Positions 61,195 to 64,000 of a DNA stretch of 64,000 nucleotides are shown here, one piece after another. The stretch covers positions 682,001 to 746,000 of the forward strand of contig NZ_CP120468.1 of the NCBI RefSeq assembly GCF_029490015.1, read 5' to 3'. Below the pieces are notes generated by a model. The model ran no database searches. It had not been told where the DNA came from and was given only the letters and a program-made list of their open reading frames with translations. This DNA comes from Halobaculum limi. Its GTDB lineage: Archaea; Halobacteriota; Halobacteria; Halobacteriales; Haloferacaceae. The translations under genes were made by a program, and so were the position numbers. The first letter of the stretch is position 1. Every line of letters starts with the position of its first letter.

Positions 61195-62175
61195 ATGTAC
61201 CCCACCGACCGCCCGCGTCGCCTCCGCACCGACGGGGTTCGGCCGCTCGTCTCCGAGACGACGCTGTCGGCGTCGGACCTCATCGCGCCGGTATTCGTCG
61301 ACGCGACGGCCGACGACCGCGTCCCCATCGAGTCGATGCCCGGTCACGACCGCGTCCCCGTCGACGAGGCCGTCGACCGCGTCGAGGAAGTTCTCGCCAC
61401 GGGCGTCGAGGCGGTGATGGTGTTCGGCATCCCCGAAGAGAAAGACGCCGTCGGTTCTCGCGCCTACGCCGAAGACGGCGTCGTCCAGCGGGCGGTGCGC
61501 GACATCACCGCGGAGACGGACGCGTACGTCATCACCGACGTCTGCTTGTGTGAGTACACCGACCACGGCCACTGCGGCATCGTCGAGGACGCTGCCGCCG
61601 AGGATCCGACGCTGACCGTGAAGAACGACGAGACGCTCGACCTCCTCTCGCAGACGGCCGTCTCCCACGCCGAGGCGGGCGCGGATATGGTCGCGCCCTC
61701 CTCGATGACCGATGGGATGGTCGGGGCCATCCGCGAAGGACTGGACGACGCCGGCTTCGACGAGGTGCCGATTATGAGCTACGCGGTCAAGTACGAGTCG
61801 TCGTTCTATGGCCCGTTCCGCGACGCCGCCGACGGTGCGCCCGCGTTCGGCGACCGCCGCCACTACCAGATGGACCCCGCCAACCGCCGGGAGGCGATGC
61901 GGGAAGCCCGCCTTGACGCCGACGAGGGCGCGGACGTGTTGATGGTGAAGCCCGGCTTGCCGTACCTCGACATCGTCCGCGACGTGCGCGAGGGGTTCGA
62001 CCTGCCGGTGGCCGCCTACAACGTCAGCGGCGAGTACGCGATGTTGCACGCTGCCGCCGACCGCGGATGGCTAGACTTGGAGGCGACCGCGAAAGAGTCG
62101 CTGCTGTCGATGAAGCGTGCGGGCGCGGATCTGATCCTCACGTACTTCGCCGAGGACGTCGCGGAATCGCTGTAG
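61195..62175 (+). CDS. hemB: Porphobilinogen synthase (delta-aminolevulinate dehydratase)
   Basis: Enzyme of 326 residues that joins two 5-aminolevulinate molecules into porphobilinogen in haem and cobamide synthesis. The zinc site C117, C119 and C127 ([11 protein letters not shown]) marks the Zn-dependent type. Schiff-base lysines occur in [17 protein letters not shown] and [11 protein letters not shown]. The start at 61195 follows a GTTTAC box about 30 bases upstream. No other haem genes adjoin. Confidence 0.95.
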   Translation: MYPTDRPRRLRTDGVRPLVSETTLSASDLIAPVFVDATADDRVPIESMPGHDRVPVDEAVDRVEEVLATGVEAVMVFGIPEEKDAVGSRAYAEDGVVQRAVRDITAETDAYVITDVCLCEYTDHGHCGIVEDAAAEDPTLTVKNDETLDLLSQTAVSHAEAGADMVAPSSMTDGMVGAIREGLDDAGFDEVPIMSYAVKYESSFYGPFRDAADGAPAFGDRRHYQMDPANRREAMREARLDADEGADVLMVKPGLPYLDIVRDVREGFDLPVAAYNVSGEYAMLHAAADRGWLDLEATAKESLLSMKRAGADLILTYFAEDVAESL

Positions 62176-62236
62176 CCGGCGGGCATCGACCTGGAGAACA
62201 CGAACCGTTTTACCCGCGTCCGAACACCCTGGCTGT

Positions 62237-63241
62237 ATGCATCGGCCGGCGGTCCCGGACGCGTACGTCGAGGAGGTCGCACAGCGCACCGACTTCTCGG
62301 TCGACGACGTTCGCATCGGCCTGCGCGTCCTTCACGACGCCATCCAAGGTCGGATCGCCGACCAGTACCGCCGCGCCCGCAACGACGACACCCCGAACCA
62401 CCTGCTCACCGACGACGCGTCCTCGGCGTGGTTCGCGTTCGCCTTCGCCGACCTCCGGGCGGAACTGGAGGCCGCCGGCTACGAGATGGACGCGGACCTC
62501 CTCGCGGCGGTCGCCGCGGTCAACATGACGGTGTTTCAGGAGGTCCACGACCGCACCGTCTCGTTCCCGCGGTCGCTCGCGGACGCCAGCGACACGCCGT
62601 TCTTCTACCCCGTCCACGTCGAGAAGCCGTCGTGGTGGCGGGAGGCAGAGACGCGGACGCTGCGCTCGCTGGTCGGCCTCTTGGAGTCGGGGGCGTCGCC
62701 CGCGGCGGCGATGGACGCGTGGGCCGTCAACCTCGCCGGTCTCGACCCCGCTGACTGGGCGTCGATCCGCGGCGTCGAACCCGACCGCGTCCGCGCGAAC
62801 GCCGCCGACGCGCCCGACCCTGCCCCGGAAGCGGCCGACGGCCTCCGCGCGGAGGCACGCGAGGGCGTCCCCGACGGACCGTACGATCCCGAGACTGATC
62901 GGCTGTTCGTCCCGACGACCGACCAACTCGCGGCCGCACGCGACGCGGCCGACGAGGAGGACGCGACTGCTGTAGCATCGGACGAGAGCGCCGACGCCGA
63001 CGACGGCGCAGACTCCGATGAAGACGCCACCGCTGTGGAAGACGCCGACCCGGACGGCCTCGCGGGCATCGACCCCGACGATGTCCTCGCTGGCGACGTC
63101 GACGCCGCCGACCTCCCGGAGTACGCGGTGCAGGGTGACGATGGGCCCGCAGATGCCGGGAGCGACGATGGCGACAGTGACGACGACCACGACGGCCGCT
63201 TCATCGACGGGGCGGCCGCGTTCGACTCCGACGACAGGTAA
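62237..63241 (+). CDS. Acidic haloarchaeal protein of unknown function
   Basis: Protein of 334 residues. The first about 180 residues appear folded and helical (VDDVRIGLRVLHDAIQGRIADQYRRA, HVEKPSWWREAETRTLRSLV), followed by an Asp/Glu/Ala-rich disordered tail. A TTTTAC box lies about 30 bases before the ATG at 62237. No family is recognised. It is close to hemB (61-base spacer) but the link is unknown. Confidence 0.7.
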   Translation: MHRPAVPDAYVEEVAQRTDFSVDDVRIGLRVLHDAIQGRIADQYRRARNDDTPNHLLTDDASSAWFAFAFADLRAELEAAGYEMDADLLAAVAAVNMTVFQEVHDRTVSFPRSLADASDTPFFYPVHVEKPSWWREAETRTLRSLVGLLESGASPAAAMDAWAVNLAGLDPADWASIRGVEPDRVRANAADAPDPAPEAADGLRAEAREGVPDGPYDPETDRLFVPTTDQLAAARDAADEEDATAVASDESADADDGADSDEDATAVEDADPDGLAGIDPDDVLAGDVDAADLPEYAVQGDDGPADAGSDDGDSDDDHDGRFIDGAAAFDSDDR

Positions 63242-63268
63242 ATACCGGCGGCTGTCGTTCTCTCGGGT

Positions 63269-63634
63269 ATGACAAACTGGCGTGCGGTCGCGTGGGGAGC
63301 GGTCGTCTTCCTCGTCATCGCGACGTTCGGAACCGCCATCCCCATCATTGGACAGATCGGTGCGGGGATCATCGGCGGCGCAGTCGCGGGCTACATCGCC
63401 GGCGGGGGCCTCGGCAACGGCGCGTACCACGGCCTGCTCGCGGGGTCGGTGACGGGCGTCGCGTTCAGCGTGTTGCTGGCGCTGTTCGGCAGCGTCATCG
63501 GCCTCGCGGGTGGCGGCCCGTTGGGCGGCTTGCTCGGCGGCGCGGGCGTCCTCGTCCTCGGCGTCGTGCTGACCGTACTGTTCGCGCTCGAATCCGCCGT
63601 CGCTGGCGCGGTGGGTGCGATCCTCGCGGAGTAG
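63269..63634 (+). CDS. DUF5518-like membrane protein
   Basis: Protein of 121 residues with four Gly/Ala-rich membrane helices (VAWGAVVFLVIATFGTAIPIIG, IGAGIIGGAVAGYIAGG, GLLAGSVTGVAFSVLLALFGSVIGLA, VLVLGVVLTVLFALESAVAGAVG). It matches the haloarchaeal DUF5518 pattern (from memory). Function unknown. Confidence 0.72.
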   Translation: MTNWRAVAWGAVVFLVIATFGTAIPIIGQIGAGIIGGAVAGYIAGGGLGNGAYHGLLAGSVTGVAFSVLLALFGSVIGLAGGGPLGGLLGGAGVLVLGVVLTVLFALESAVAGAVGAILAE

Positions 63635-63663
63635 GCGTTAACTGCGAGACTGCGACCCCTCGC

Positions 63664-64000
63664 TCAGCGGTCGAGGTACTCTTGCTGGATGGCGACAACC
63701 TCCGAGGAGTCGGCACACTCGCTGTAGCGACGCAACGGCTCCTCGTTGAGTTCGAGGAACGTCTCGCCCCACGTGAACTTCGCGAGGATGCGCTCTGCGT
63801 GATCCGGTTCGCCGAGGATGTGGAGGGCGGCGGCGAACGCCTCGACGGTCGTCAACTGCATCGGGCGACCGAAGTTCACAGGGTTGGCGGCGACGAGATA
63901 CGGGAGCGCGCGGTGTTCGCCCGGCAGTGAGAAGCGCGCCTCCCCCGCCGACTCCCACGAGCAGTCGAGGGCGACGAGCGTGTTCGTGTCGACGTCGGCG
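63664..64000 (-). CDS. 16S rRNA aminocarboxypropyltransferase Tsr3 (N-terminus beyond window)
   Basis: Partial gene: 112 C-terminal residues, open to the right edge. Tsr3 (DUF367) family segments are [36 protein letters not shown] and [19 protein letters not shown], followed by a helical end. The enzyme transfers the aminocarboxypropyl group of SAM to a hypermodified 16S/18S rRNA uridine. It is convergent with the DUF5518-like gene (29-base spacer). Confidence 0.85.
   Translation of the reverse strand, partial: ADVDTNTLVALDCSWESAGEARFSLPGEHRALPYLVAANPVNFGRPMQLTTVEAFAAALHILGEPDHAERILAKFTWGETFLELNEEPLRRYSECADSSEVVAIQQEYLDR

Overview
The window looks like chromosomal DNA of a halophilic archaeon (class Halobacteria; probably a Halorubrum/Halobaculum-like member of the Haloferacales, but the genus is inference). 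GC is high throughout, the predicted proteins are rich in Asp and Glu, and archaeal housekeeping genes are present: S6e, TFS, NMD3, Tsr3 and an archaeal-type RNase P RNA. There are also several small proteins of families known only from haloarchaea, Tat lipoproteins and a PGF-CTERM surface protein. Many genes have a T/A-rich box 26 to 32 bases before the start codon, which suggests leaderless mRNAs. No tRNA, 5S/16S/23S rRNA, CRISPR array or recognisable intact transposase was found.

Layout. 1-12.5 kb: an MFS transporter cut by the left edge, two response-regulator-first sensor kinases, UspA, a DHH phosphoesterase, a zinc alcohol dehydrogenase, S6e and small conserved proteins. 12.6-22.7 kb: an M23-like protein, a LplA-like ligase, a Tat lipoprotein, dihydroorotase, then a cysteine hydrolase (nicotinamidase-like) and nicotinate phosphoribosyltransferase flanking two tandem Hvo_1808-family surface proteins with HExxH motifs, then AMMECR1. 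22.8-23.3 kb: RNase P RNA. 23.4-29.7 kb: an MBL hydrolase, long-chain acyl-CoA ligase, CPA-type antiporter with a TrkA-like regulatory half, and a divergent SDR. 29.9-37.9 kb: one co-directional catabolic cluster with a binding-protein ABC importer, two enolase-superfamily enzymes and an aspartate-dehydrogenase-like enzyme; this is the most interesting metabolic unit in the window.

38-49.6 kb: an orphan dihydrolipoyl dehydrogenase, ABC exporter, cytochrome P450, 2H phosphoesterase, a membrane-anchored helix-turn-helix protein, a secreted PPEDRG-repeat protein, a TFS paralogue lacking the cleavage motif, an SPFH protein and a DEDD-type exonuclease. 49.7-50.8 kb: NMD3. 50.83-51.87 kb: an AT-richer segment bounded by inverted repeats, with small membrane-protein genes and no transposase, which is probably a non-autonomous mobile element. 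52-64 kb: an XPD/DinG-like Fe-S helicase, YkgJ-type protein, NAD-binding protein, haloarchaeal DUF proteins, PHP hydrolase, DedA-like protein, HemB and Tsr3 (cut by the right edge).

How genes may work together. Within the 29.9-37.9 kb cluster, the importer probably brings in an acid or sugar acid that the two enolase-superfamily enzymes racemise and/or dehydrate, followed by a pyridine-nucleotide step. The cysteine hydrolase and PncB could form a nicotinamide salvage route. The Hvo_1808 pair probably acts outside the cell, one member anchored by archaeosortase and one by lipid.
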